Assembly (NCBI GenBank): GCA_019057595.1
Contig: DXJI01000034.1
Location: 1-25,663 of the forward strand
Origin: Candidatus Thorarchaeota archaeon
GTDB taxonomy: Archaea; Asgardarchaeota; Thorarchaeia; Thorarchaeales; Thorarchaeaceae
DNA: 25,663 nucleotides
Direction: 5' to 3'
Positions 1-5,581 of this stretch are shown here, one piece after another. Positions within the stretch are counted from its first letter, which is position 1. Each line of letters opens with the position of its first letter. A program made the translations under genes and the position numbers. The notes beneath the pieces are model-generated. The model had not been told where the DNA came from and ran no database searches. It worked only from the letters and a program-made list of their open reading frames with translations.

Positions 1-193
1 ACGCCGCAATGGCAAGTCCAAACGCTTCCGGATCTGTTGGGTTTGCTAGCCACGCCATCAAGAGTAATGGAGATATTACAATAAAGATTACAATCGCCAC
101 TAATATTAGCATACCAAAAATTGCCAAAAGAAAACTCAACACGTTCTTCTTAGCGAATCCAAAACTAATTTTTACATCATCCATGAAAGACAT
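1..193 (-). CDS. Partial membrane protein, N-terminal part only
   Basis: An open frame starts at ATG 193 and runs off the left edge of the window, giving 64 residues. It begins MSFMDDVKISFGFAKKNVLS, followed by a long hydrophobic stretch (about residues 19-48) that looks like one transmembrane helix, then a short polar turn. A good ribosome site, GAGGTGAG, lies a few bases before the ATG and decides the start. The charged N-terminus before the helix suggests a multi-pass membrane protein, but the rest lies outside the window, so I do not assign a family. It faces the same way as the secreted-protein and transporter genes to its right. Confidence 0.6.
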   Translation of the reverse strand, partial: MSFMDDVKISFGFAKKNVLSFLLAIFGMLILVAIVIFIVISPLLLMAWLANPTDPEAFGLAIAA

Positions 194-282
194 ATTCTCA
201 CCTCAAATAATGAAAATCATTCTACCAAGTTGTCATTCAATAAAAATCTTGGGGACCAAAAAACCAATGAAATGTCTTATTT

Positions 283-723
283 TCATGATTTAATGAGTCG
301 AGATCCATACTTGTCAAGTAAAATGACCACAACAAGTGCAATTATTCCAAAGGTCAGGAGATTGCTCGCAACTCCTCCGATAATCGTGACTTGTTCACTC
401 GCTACGTAGGTTACGCCGGTGTCATCCACACCAAACAGAGTGATGTTTGTAGAACCCGATGGATAATTGGCAGTATCAAATTGCCAGGTGATCGTGTTTC
501 CTGTGACGAAATGCACTTGATCACTATTGAAGTACACAGTCAGGTTTTGGACAATTTCCGGACCACTCCCATGCAGCGTGAAGGTTCCCTGAATCACGCC
601 CCCAAGACCTATCCCGACATTGCGGAGGATTGACATAGTGAGAGGTTCCTGTGCCGCAACCTGTGCGGGGATAGCGGAAACCAAACCAAGTACAAGAAGA
701 ATACCAATGTATCGATATTTCAA
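283..723 (-). CDS. Secreted, C-terminally membrane-anchored Ig-like protein
   Basis: 146 residues. Residues 1-24 are a typical Sec signal peptide ending near VAAQ. Residues 25-115 are rich in beta-prone Thr, Val and Gly, with sequons such as NLT and NIT, and look like one immunoglobulin or beta-sandwich domain. Residues 120-139 form a transmembrane helix followed by the basic tail DKYGSRLIKS. The expected topology is outside the cell with a C-terminal anchor, common for archaeal surface proteins. It ends 6 bases from the ZIP transporter gene upstream and may be co-transcribed with it. No specific function can be read. Confidence 0.6.
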   Translation of the reverse strand: MKYRYIGILLVLGLVSAIPAQVAAQEPLTMSILRNVGIGLGGVIQGTFTLHGSGPEIVQNLTVYFNSDQVHFVTGNTITWQFDTANYPSGSTNITLFGVDDTGVTYVASEQVTIIGGVASNLLTFGIIALVVVILLDKYGSRLIKS

Positions 724-729
724 GAACTA

Positions 730-1557
730 TCACCCCGCTGGAAACAGGAATGGAAAGATATTGTCAAGAGTCATCATAATGAAGAACCCGATTACTAATC
801 CCCACGTGGCCAGACGCGCATTGCCTCCTACGTGACTCTCAGGCACCATCTCATCACCTACCACAAACACCATGGCACCTGCAGCAAAGGCCAGTCCATA
901 GGGTAGAAGACCAATTGCTACGGTAATAACGGACACCCCTAGCAGTCCTCCAAGTGGTTCAACGAGACCTGTAGATAGTGCAAGCAGGGCTGCATATTTT
1001 CTGGAGTATCCTTCTCTTACCAGAGGAGCTGCAACAGCAAGACCTTCGGGGATGTTCTGGAGAGCTATTGCAACTGCAACAGAGAAACCGGTTGCGACAT
1101 TCTCGACCCCAAATGACACTCCTACGGCAAGACCTTCAGGGAAATTGTGAATTGTTATTGCAATAACTAGGAGCCACACTCTAGCTAATCTAGAGGAAGG
1201 CCCCTCTTTTCCTTTCGCAAAGTGCTCGTGAGGAAGATACTTGTCCGCAATGTGTACAAAGAGACCTCCTAGTAAGAAACCCGCTCCAACTACAGTGATA
1301 ATTCCCGCAGCCTCAATAGCCCAACTTGGAGCAATTGCAAGCCATTCAGGTGTATTGATGTGATCGAAAGCGGGTACAAGCAAGCTGAATGCGGAGGCTG
1401 CTAACATGACCCCCGCAGCAAACCCCAACATCAAATCCAGGCTCCTTCTGCTGAAGTCTTTTTTGAAGAATATCGGAATGGCACCTAATCCAGTTGCAGT
1501 TCCTGCGAGTAGACTGGCTAGTATACCCAAAGAAAATGGATCTGAAAACAGCTGCAT
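730..1557 (-). CDS. ZIP family metal transporter
   Basis: 275 residues from ATG 1557. It has about eight hydrophobic helices and the two ZIP family metal-site motifs: HNFPEG at about 137-142 in TM4 and QNIPEG at about 167-172 in TM5. A short loop with two histidines and acidic residues (HEHFAKGKE) lies between TM3 and TM4. ZIP proteins bring Zn(II), Fe(II) or Mn(II) into the cytoplasm; the metal cannot be read from sequence. The frame extends to a GTG at 1587, but that GTG directly abuts its purine-rich stretch, whereas ATG 1557 has GAGG at a suitable distance, so I prefer 1557. The closest named relatives are the ZupT/GufA types. Confidence 0.88.
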   Translation of the reverse strand: MQLFSDPFSLGILASLLAGTATGLGAIPIFFKKDFSRRSLDLMLGFAAGVMLAASAFSLLVPAFDHINTPEWLAIAPSWAIEAAGIITVVGAGFLLGGLFVHIADKYLPHEHFAKGKEGPSSRLARVWLLVIAITIHNFPEGLAVGVSFGVENVATGFSVAVAIALQNIPEGLAVAAPLVREGYSRKYAALLALSTGLVEPLGGLLGVSVITVAIGLLPYGLAFAAGAMVFVVGDEMVPESHVGGNARLATWGLVIGFFIMMTLDNIFPFLFPAG

Positions 1558-1619
1558 ACCTTGCGCCTCGCGAAGAGATGATGCCACTCCCTGTATAAGG
1601 CAATTACTGTTCGAAAACG

Positions 1620-2168
1620 TTAGTTCCCCGACAGAATCTTGTCATACTTGACCGCTGGGAATTGTTCTTTCTTTCTGGATATCCAAATTCCAAGAAGACA
1701 GACGATCAGCATAGCAAATAGTGTTCCAACAAACAGAGGAGTCAAGATAGAAGACTGAGTAATCCATGTAACTTGCGTATGTGTGATGTCTGACTGGTCT
1801 ATATAGAAAAACTCTGCCTCCAGACTAGCGACACTATCTTGTTGAACATTGGAAAAGACAACATACCATGTCGAATCGTATGGAACGGTGAAATTGAACG
1901 ACTGGCCTGAGGTTGTCTCACTATGTTCAAAAAACAAAACAGTGTCTTGTCTATTCCATCTTGTATAGTTATTCGCGTCACAGATGAAGAATTCGATATC
2001 ATTATCAACTGAAAACGAACCCTCTATTCTCCACCCAACATCTGCGGTTCTATAGGCAGCATAGTATTCACCAATACCAAGATCTCTGTCTACACTAAAT
2101 GCTTCAACAAATATGGGCAAAAGAAACAAGACTATGAGCATTATACTACTCAATACTTTCTTACGCAT
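1620..2168 (-). CDS. Secreted GOLD/emp24-like beta-sandwich protein with C-terminal anchor
   Basis: 182 residues. Residues 1-23 are a signal peptide. Residues 24-125 read as a beta-sandwich with alternating hydrophobics; the pattern 'W-x-I-x-G-S-F-S-V-x-N-D-I-x-F-F-I-C' followed by 'W-Y-V-V-F-S-N' is typical of GOLD (emp24/p24-like) domains found in many archaeal surface proteins. Residues about 143-165 form a transmembrane helix, then a basic RKKEQF tail. Family placement is by pattern only, with no search run. It is the last gene before the tRNA-linked island; a degenerate tRNA-Met 3' end starts 58 bases upstream of its start codon. Confidence 0.6.
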   Translation of the reverse strand: MRKKVLSSIMLIVLFLLPIFVEAFSVDRDLGIGEYYAAYRTADVGWRIEGSFSVDNDIEFFICDANNYTRWNRQDTVLFFEHSETTSGQSFNFTVPYDSTWYVVFSNVQQDSVASLEAEFFYIDQSDITHTQVTWITQSSILTPLFVGTLFAMLIVCLLGIWISRKKEQFPAVKYDKILSGN

Positions 2169-2225
2169 TACGACCCCCGATAGACATACGATACCTGCGA
2201 ATATCTGGTTTGTCTCTCTAGAAAA

Positions 2226-2248
2226 TGGTGGGTCCAGCGCGATTTGAA
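2226..2248 (-). repeat. Degenerate copy of the tRNA-Met 3' end (candidate att site)
   Basis: Read on the minus strand, this is T-loop TTCAAAT, T-stem 3' strand CGCGC, acceptor 3' strand TGGACCC, discriminator A and CCA. It matches the tRNA-Met gene copy (2857-2879) at 21 of 23 positions, differing only at two acceptor bases. The 5' side of the T-stem does not match (ATCGA against GTGCG), so the T-arm would not fold. The copy lies 631 bases from its match, in the same orientation, and the gap holds exactly one gene. It could be an attachment-site relic or the tail of a decayed tRNA gene; a poor acceptor-like stretch lies about 60 bases before the CCA, but no anticodon arm is recognisable. Confidence 0.65.
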
Positions 2249-2324
2249 TCGATTATCAAAGACATACGCAAGTCTGCCTGCAGAACCCCCTAGAGACAAA
2301 GTTTAATCAAATCACACAACTGGT

Positions 2325-2852
2325 ATGGATTGTGAAAATACAGTGAATAGCGAATCAAATGGTTTCTCTTGGAAAGGACTAGCTGGACTCATAGTAATTC
2401 TCATCATTGTGAGTATCATCGCTTTCCTATTATCCAGTATAGAGGGCTTTCTTGCAGGTGTTGTTGTCATCTTCATAGGGTTCCTAATCAGCTTCTTCCG
2501 AGATGATCTGAAAAAAGTTCTTGGCCTCTCAACTCAACAGAAGGAACCAACTCCAGTTGCAGAGTCTGAAGAAGATCCTCTTGATAAACTGGACAAGTTG
2601 ATAAATTTGGATATGGCCAAGAAAATTGCAAAAGAAAGGCAAAGTATCGCGAAGACAATCGCCAAATATAACGAAAAACCCAAGAAACAACAGAAGCTAG
2701 GTCTCGAGATTGTTCAAGAAGCAACTGCACTTCTTGCATTACTCGATCAGGTAAAATCTCAGGCTATTCAATCCGGCAAACCTGATCTGGTTGCACATTA
2801 CGAGAAAATTGTAGTAGAAATAGAAGAAATCCGTGAGAAATATCGTCAGTAA
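2325..2852 (+). CDS. Small membrane protein with cytoplasmic coiled coil, in tRNA-Met cassette
   Basis: 175 residues. After a short polar start there are two close hydrophobic helices (about 16-37 and 41-60), then a charged linker with E and D (75-90) and a long Lys/Glu-rich helical region (90-175) likely to form a coiled coil in the cytoplasm. No enzymatic motif is visible and I do not recognise the family. The stop codon is only 4 bases from the encoded CCA of tRNA-Met, which is read from the other strand, and the start lies about 75 bases after the degenerate second copy of that tRNA end. The gene therefore fills the whole interval between the two repeats. No strong ribosome site precedes the ATG. 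Confidence 0.65.
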   Translation: MDCENTVNSESNGFSWKGLAGLIVILIIVSIIAFLLSSIEGFLAGVVVIFIGFLISFFRDDLKKVLGLSTQQKEPTPVAESEEDPLDKLDKLINLDMAKKIAKERQSIAKTIAKYNEKPKKQQKLGLEIVQEATALLALLDQVKSQAIQSGKPDLVAHYEKIVVEIEEIREKYRQ

Positions 2853-2856
2853 GAAG

Positions 2857-2933
2857 TGGTGGGCCCGGCGCGATTTGAACGCACGACCGACAGGTTATGA
2901 GCCTGCTGCTCTACCAAGCTGAGCTACGGGCCC
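2857..2933 (-). tRNA. tRNA-Met (CAT), elongator type, CCA encoded
   Basis: A full cloverleaf on the minus strand. Acceptor GGGCCCG (from 2933) pairs with CGGGCCC (to 2861); D-stem GCTC/GAGC; anticodon stem GCAGG/CCTGT around loop CTCATAA, giving anticodon CAT; T-stem GTGCG/CGCGC around TTCAAAT; discriminator A, then CCA at 2857-2859. The anticodon stem lacks the three consecutive G-C pairs of an initiator tRNA, so elongator Met is the best call. CAT with a modified C (tRNA-Ile2) cannot be fully excluded. Its 3' third is repeated at 2226-2248. Confidence 0.93.
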
Positions 2934-2966
2934 CAAGCTGGTACTAATGGCTTGGCACTCGTGATT

Positions 2967-2975
2967 GATATTAAG
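2967..2975 (-). promoter_or_regulatory. TATA-like box for tRNA-Met
   Basis: On the minus strand an AT-rich element reading CTTAATATC lies about 34-42 bases before the first base of the tRNA. That spacing fits an archaeal TATA box with transcription starting a few bases upstream of the mature 5' end. A purine-rich BRE-like stretch is not obvious. Confidence 0.45.
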
Positions 2976-3051
2976 CTTGCGAATGGAATCCATTCTGACG
3001 AATCCCAGTAACGACTCAGAGCATTCCAACCAAAAAGAAGTTGTCTAAAGT

Positions 3052-3483
3052 GTGGAAAAACGGGTGCAAGAATTTCTGACTTTAAATTCTCCCGAAGCAA
3101 CATCAAGTCAATTCATAGGTGCGGATATGATGATTCTATTGTTTACTTCAGACCACTGTACTTGGTGTGGTGTCCTCATGAATATGCTAGAAGATGAGTG
3201 TCAGGCCTTGGGAACTGAACAGCAGGTCTATGAGGTGGATGTTGATAAACAGCATCGAATCGCTGAGGCATACGGAATTCTAGCTGTTCCCACACTGGTA
3301 GCTGGATCGTTTAAAATCTCAGGAGTCCCAACATCCAGTGACCTTCGATCCTTTCTATTACAGGCTGTTTCCCGTGGTCTATTGAAACCCGGCAAAAGAA
3401 TGATACAATCAGTTCTCCGTGATGTTCGTCAGATCAGGGCTTCCGATTCTAACAAGAACCGAATAATCAATACTCCATTGTAG
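3052..3483 (+). CDS. Thioredoxin-fold protein with CxxC active site
   Basis: 143 residues from GTG 3052. A thioredoxin-like core is visible: beta strand MMILLF (26-31), active site C36-T-W-C39, a helix, a second strand (YEVDVD), and the cis-proline loop AVPT with Pro80 opposite the active site. The expected role is thiol-disulfide exchange in the cytoplasm, as there is no signal peptide. The C-terminal 40 residues are basic and beyond the usual fold. The partner and reductase are unknown. The gene sits between the divergent tRNA-Met and the tRNA-Glu 3' of it. The next in-frame start is ATG 3127, but it would remove the first helix of the fold, so the longer form is preferred despite no clear ribosome site. 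Confidence 0.7.
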   Translation: MEKRVQEFLTLNSPEATSSQFIGADMMILLFTSDHCTWCGVLMNMLEDECQALGTEQQVYEVDVDKQHRIAEAYGILAVPTLVAGSFKISGVPTSSDLRSFLLQAVSRGLLKPGKRMIQSVLRDVRQIRASDSNKNRIINTPL

Positions 3484-3506
3484 TTCAATCGCAGCCTCTA
3501 CATAAT

Positions 3507-3516
3507 CTTAATAACA
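3507..3516 (+). promoter_or_regulatory. TATA-like box for tRNA-Glu
   Basis: The element CTTAATAACA lies 28-37 bases before the first base of tRNA-Glu, the usual place for an archaeal TATA box serving a tRNA gene. Confidence 0.45.
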
Positions 3517-3543
3517 GCAAGACAAAGTTCTCGAATCTACAGG

Positions 3544-3621
3544 GCCCCGATAGTGTAGCACGGCCCAGCATCGCGGGTTTTCGACCCGTAGACCCGGGTT
3601 CAAATCCCGGTCGGGGCACCA
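3544..3621 (+). tRNA. tRNA-Glu (TTC), CCA encoded
   Basis: A full cloverleaf. Acceptor GCCCCGA (3544-3550) pairs with TCGGGGC (3611-3617); anticodon stem GCGGG/CCCGT around loop TTTTCGA, anticodon TTC at 3580-3582; T-stem CCGGG/CCCGG around TTCAAAT; discriminator A at 3618 and CCA at 3619-3621. The 3' end from the T-stem onward is repeated twice downstream (4020-4050 and 4676-4703), making this gene the apparent anchor of a two-cassette array. Confidence 0.95.
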
Positions 3622-3624
3622 TCT
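3594..3624 (+). repeat. tRNA-Glu 3' end, repeat copy 1 (within the gene)
   Basis: The 31 bases covering both T-stem strands, T-loop, acceptor 3' strand, CCA and the next three bases (TCT) recur without any mismatch at 4020-4050. Identity starts at the first T-stem base and stops three bases past CCA, which is what a recombination core overlapping a tRNA 3' end would look like. Confidence 0.9.
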
Positions 3625-3638
3625 TCTCTGATTCTAAT

Positions 3639-4004
3639 CTATTGCCTGATTGGATAATATCCCGCGATTCCGATAATCAGGCCACCGAGAGATGAAACCA
3701 AAGTCAGAATCATAACATCTCCAAGAGTAAGAGAATATGCCATAGTTGCTACCAAATACCCATACACAATCAATCCAGAGATTAATATCATAATTCCGAA
3801 TAGTATTCCACCTGATCGGACATATCGGACTTTTTTGAGAAAGTCTTCCTTCTCTCTATATCCAAGAATTATCAATATGATAGCAATAACAAAACCAATA
3901 CCGAGTATGCCAGGTCCACTAGGACCAAACATTATCTGCGATTCTTGCAACGTTACATTCCTCTGATGTCCACTTCTGACAAAGTATGAGATATGTTTTT
4001 CCAC
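3639..4004 (-). CDS. Three-helix small membrane protein, cassette 1 of tRNA-Glu
   Basis: 121 residues from GTG 4004; an inner ATG at 3935 gives 98 residues and is an equally fair start, since neither has a ribosome site. Hydrophobic helices lie at about 34-47, 67-87 and 95-117, separated by a charged loop REKEDFLKKVRYVR. No family is recognised. The gene is antiparallel to tRNA-Glu; its stop is 17 bases from the tRNA CCA and its GTG is 16 bases from repeat copy 2, so it fills the interval. This is the same orientation rule as the tRNA-Met cassette: gene antiparallel, stop facing the tRNA. Confidence 0.6.
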   Translation of the reverse strand: MEKHISYFVRSGHQRNVTLQESQIMFGPSGPGILGIGFVIAIILIILGYREKEDFLKKVRYVRSGGILFGIMILISGLIVYGYLVATMAYSLTLGDVMILTLVSSLGGLIIGIAGYYPIRQ

Positions 4005-4019
4005 ACACTTTAATCAAAA

Positions 4020-4050
4020 CCGGGTTCAAATCCCGGTCGGGGCACCATCT
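4020..4050 (+). repeat. tRNA-Glu 3' end, repeat copy 2
   Basis: This is an exact 31-base copy of 3594-3624 (T-stem, T-loop, T-stem, acceptor 3' strand, ACCA, TCT). No acceptor 5' strand, D-arm or anticodon arm precedes it, so it is not a tRNA gene. The five bases before it (CAAAA) do not match the tRNA variable loop. It separates cassette 1 from cassette 2. Confidence 0.92.
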
Positions 4051-4069
4051 ATCCTTCTAGAATATGTGT

Positions 4070-4086
4070 CTTCTTCTTTGAAGAAG
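4070..4086. repeat. Perfect short hairpin after repeat copy 2
   Basis: CTTCTTC (4070-4076), loop TTT, GAAGAAG (4080-4086) form a perfect 7-bp inverted repeat 20 bases after repeat copy 2, in the 114-base leader of the cassette 2 gene. It could be a transcription stop for reads entering the cassette, a protein-binding palindrome or a recombinase accessory site; the sequence does not decide. Confidence 0.5.
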
Positions 4087-4152
4087 TAGTACGTCCCGTG
4101 TTTCCTAAGTAGAAATAAAAGGGAAACGCAAAACCAAATACACCCACATATA

Positions 4153-4160
4153 GGAGGGTG
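4153..4160 (+). promoter_or_regulatory. Strong ribosome binding site of the cassette 2 gene
   Basis: GGAGGGTG ends 4 bases before ATG 4165. An AT-rich box AAATAAAAG lies at 4113-4121. The cassette therefore appears to carry its own expression signals and does not rely on read-through from the tRNA. Confidence 0.6.
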
Positions 4161-4164
4161 GTTC

Positions 4165-4659
4165 ATGTCTGAGAATGAGAAATCTGGAATAAGGACCGAA
4201 TTGGCTGTTCCTGCGGTTATCTCATTCATAATGGCGATAATTGTATTTTTGACTCCAGCAATCATTCACACCCACAATTATTTGATACTCAAGTCAATGA
4301 CATGGGAGATACGAATTGATCCAGGCGAGCCTCTTCGTGCGACCGTAATGCTGGGGGAGTTATTTGCTTTTGAATATATAATCAAGTACCTTTTTTTGTT
4401 GATGGCCTATAGGTTATATAGAAACGAAACTACCCTATCACGTACTCTGCTTGTAGGCATAATTTCTGAAGTCTTTCTTTTTGTAACAGCTAATTCGGGC
4501 ACAATAATCGTAGATTTGATGGGAATCGGGAGAGGATATTACGAATTCCCACTACCAATAGCAGTAATTGCATTTCTGATAATGGCTAAACTCATTCCAT
4601 ATCCGAAAGATGACTTGGACACAAAAGAGGATGCATGGCTCATCAATACCCAAGAATGA
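4165..4659 (+). CDS. Four-helix membrane protein, cassette 2 of tRNA-Glu
   Basis: 164 residues. Four hydrophobic segments are visible, at about 13-35, 62-82 (with the aromatic run FEYIIKYLFLLMAY), 93-113 and 129-148. An extracytoplasmic loop WEIRIDPGEP lies between the first two, and the tail is acidic and cytoplasmic. I do not recognise a family or an active-site motif. It is the only cassette gene reading in the same direction as its tRNA. It ends 17 bases before repeat copy 3. It has a strong ribosome site, unlike the other two cassette genes. Confidence 0.7.
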   Translation: MSENEKSGIRTELAVPAVISFIMAIIVFLTPAIIHTHNYLILKSMTWEIRIDPGEPLRATVMLGELFAFEYIIKYLFLLMAYRLYRNETTLSRTLLVGIISEVFLFVTANSGTIIVDLMGIGRGYYEFPLPIAVIAFLIMAKLIPYPKDDLDTKEDAWLINTQE

Positions 4660-4675
4660 TGCTTCTTATCAGAAC

Positions 4676-4703
4676 CCAGGTTCAAATCCTGGTCGGGGCA
4701 CCA
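4676..4703 (+). repeat. tRNA-Glu 3' end, repeat copy 3 with a compensated T-stem
   Basis: Twenty-eight bases match copies 1 and 2 except at two positions, which change one T-stem pair from G-C to A-T on both strands (CCAGG/CCTGG in place of CCGGG/CCCGG). The T-loop, the acceptor 3' strand TCGGGGC and ACCA are identical. The sequence diverges after CCA. It lies 15 bases from the stop of nadC, so the ordinary chromosome resumes here. Confidence 0.9.
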
Positions 4704-4717
4704 CTTCATTTTCTGTT

Positions 4718-5581
4718 TCAGTTCAACGAAAGAAGCATGTTGAAGTCTGAGGATTTGTATGAATGAGTCAGTGCTCCGGATGAAAGTACATCGACTCCGC
4801 TAGCAGCGTACGCCTTTGCATTCTTCTCATTGACTCCTCCAGATATCTCTAGGATTATCTTGTCACGGATCCCTTTGCTCTTTAGGACCTCAACGACCCC
4901 TCCGACATCCTTTGGTTTGAAGTTGTCAAGAAGAACTATGTCGGCTCCTGCGTCTATTGCTTCCTGAGCCTCCTGCAGTGTTCGCGCCTCACATGATATT
5001 TTCTTACTGAAGGATACAGCTTCTCTTGCTGCGGTCACAGCGGCACGTACTCCTCCTGCAGCGGTGATATGATTATTCTTGATCAAGACCATATCATCGA
5101 GAGCATAACGATGTGGGTCGCCTCCACCAACTACAACTGCCCGTTTCTCAAAGAATCGGAATCCGGGTGTCGTCTTTCGTGTGGCTGCTACTTTGACCTT
5201 TGGATTGCCCTCTCTTGCCACACTGACCATATTGTAGACCTTAGTGGCTATCCCACTCATACGCTGGACAATATTGAGACATACCCTCTCTATTGTTAGC
5301 AAAGTTCGAGCCGAGCCTTTCAGACGCATCACGGGCGTTTGAGGATCCACCCAGTTACCTTCGAACGCTAAAACATCGTATTCGAGACCGGAGAACTCCG
5401 CTATTGCAGCAACTTCTTCTATCCCTGCTAGGACAGACCGTTCCTTGGCATATATTGTGGCTAGAGCAGTGGTGTCTTCGGGTACTGTCAGTTCTGTAGT
5501 GATGTCACCTGATCGCACATCCTCATCGATGAACTTCCTCAGAGTTTCAATCACTTCTGGAGGGAGGTTATCAAACTTCAA
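4718..5581 (-). CDS. nadC: Quinolinate phosphoribosyltransferase (nicotinate-nucleotide pyrophosphorylase, carboxylating)
   Basis: 287 residues, the normal family length. It converts quinolinate and PRPP to nicotinate mononucleotide, CO2 and pyrophosphate in NAD synthesis. Family motifs are ATRKTTPGFR at 133-142 (phosphate and quinolinate binding), GGGDPHR at 152-158, LIKNNH at 166-171, LLDNF at 217-221 and EISGGVN at 245-251; the N-terminal SGDITTELTV is also typical. The usual GGGxNHR reads GGGDPHR here, a mild variation. It starts with TTG at 5581 directly after the TGA stop of the AMMECR1-family gene, with AGGA just upstream, so the two genes are translationally linked. nadA and nadB are not in the window. 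Confidence 0.95.
   Translation of the reverse strand: MKFDNLPPEVIETLRKFIDEDVRSGDITTELTVPEDTTALATIYAKERSVLAGIEEVAAIAEFSGLEYDVLAFEGNWVDPQTPVMRLKGSARTLLTIERVCLNIVQRMSGIATKVYNMVSVAREGNPKVKVAATRKTTPGFRFFEKRAVVVGGGDPHRYALDDMVLIKNNHITAAGGVRAAVTAAREAVSFSKKISCEARTLQEAQEAIDAGADIVLLDNFKPKDVGGVVEVLKSKGIRDKIILEISGGVNEKNAKAYAASGVDVLSSGALTHSYKSSDFNMLLSLN

Larger units (their letters stand above)
3594..4703 (+). mobile_element. Candidate tRNA-Glu-anchored array of two single-gene cassettes
   Basis: Three direct copies of the tRNA-Glu 3' end bound two intervals of 426 and 656 bases (copy start to copy start). Each holds one small membrane-protein gene and little else. This is the layout left by repeated site-specific integration at a tRNA 3' end, where every insertion restores the tRNA. 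The units are far too small to encode a tyrosine recombinase and none is present in the window, so the units would be non-autonomous or deletion remnants. Mobility is inferred from structure only. Confidence 0.55.

Noticed and set aside
9..293. Plus-strand open frame of 94 residues at the left edge
   Set aside because: It is the reverse strand of the partial membrane-protein gene at 1-193 (which has a good ribosome site) and continues through a gap; its own composition is not protein-like.
2306..4018. Shared TTTAATCAAA near the ends of the tRNA-Met and first tRNA-Glu cassettes as a terminal signal
   Set aside because: Ten AT-rich bases may recur by chance or as TATA-like elements, and cassette 2 lacks it.
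4020..4050. A second complete tRNA gene at repeat copy 2
   Set aside because: No acceptor 5' strand, D-arm or anticodon arm precedes the T-arm within any reasonable distance, even allowing an intron.
4020..4703. Repeat copies 2 and 3 as trans-spliced tRNA 3' halves
   Set aside because: Known split tRNA halves break in or near the anticodon loop and carry a pairing leader; these copies begin at the T-stem and lack the anticodon stem strand.
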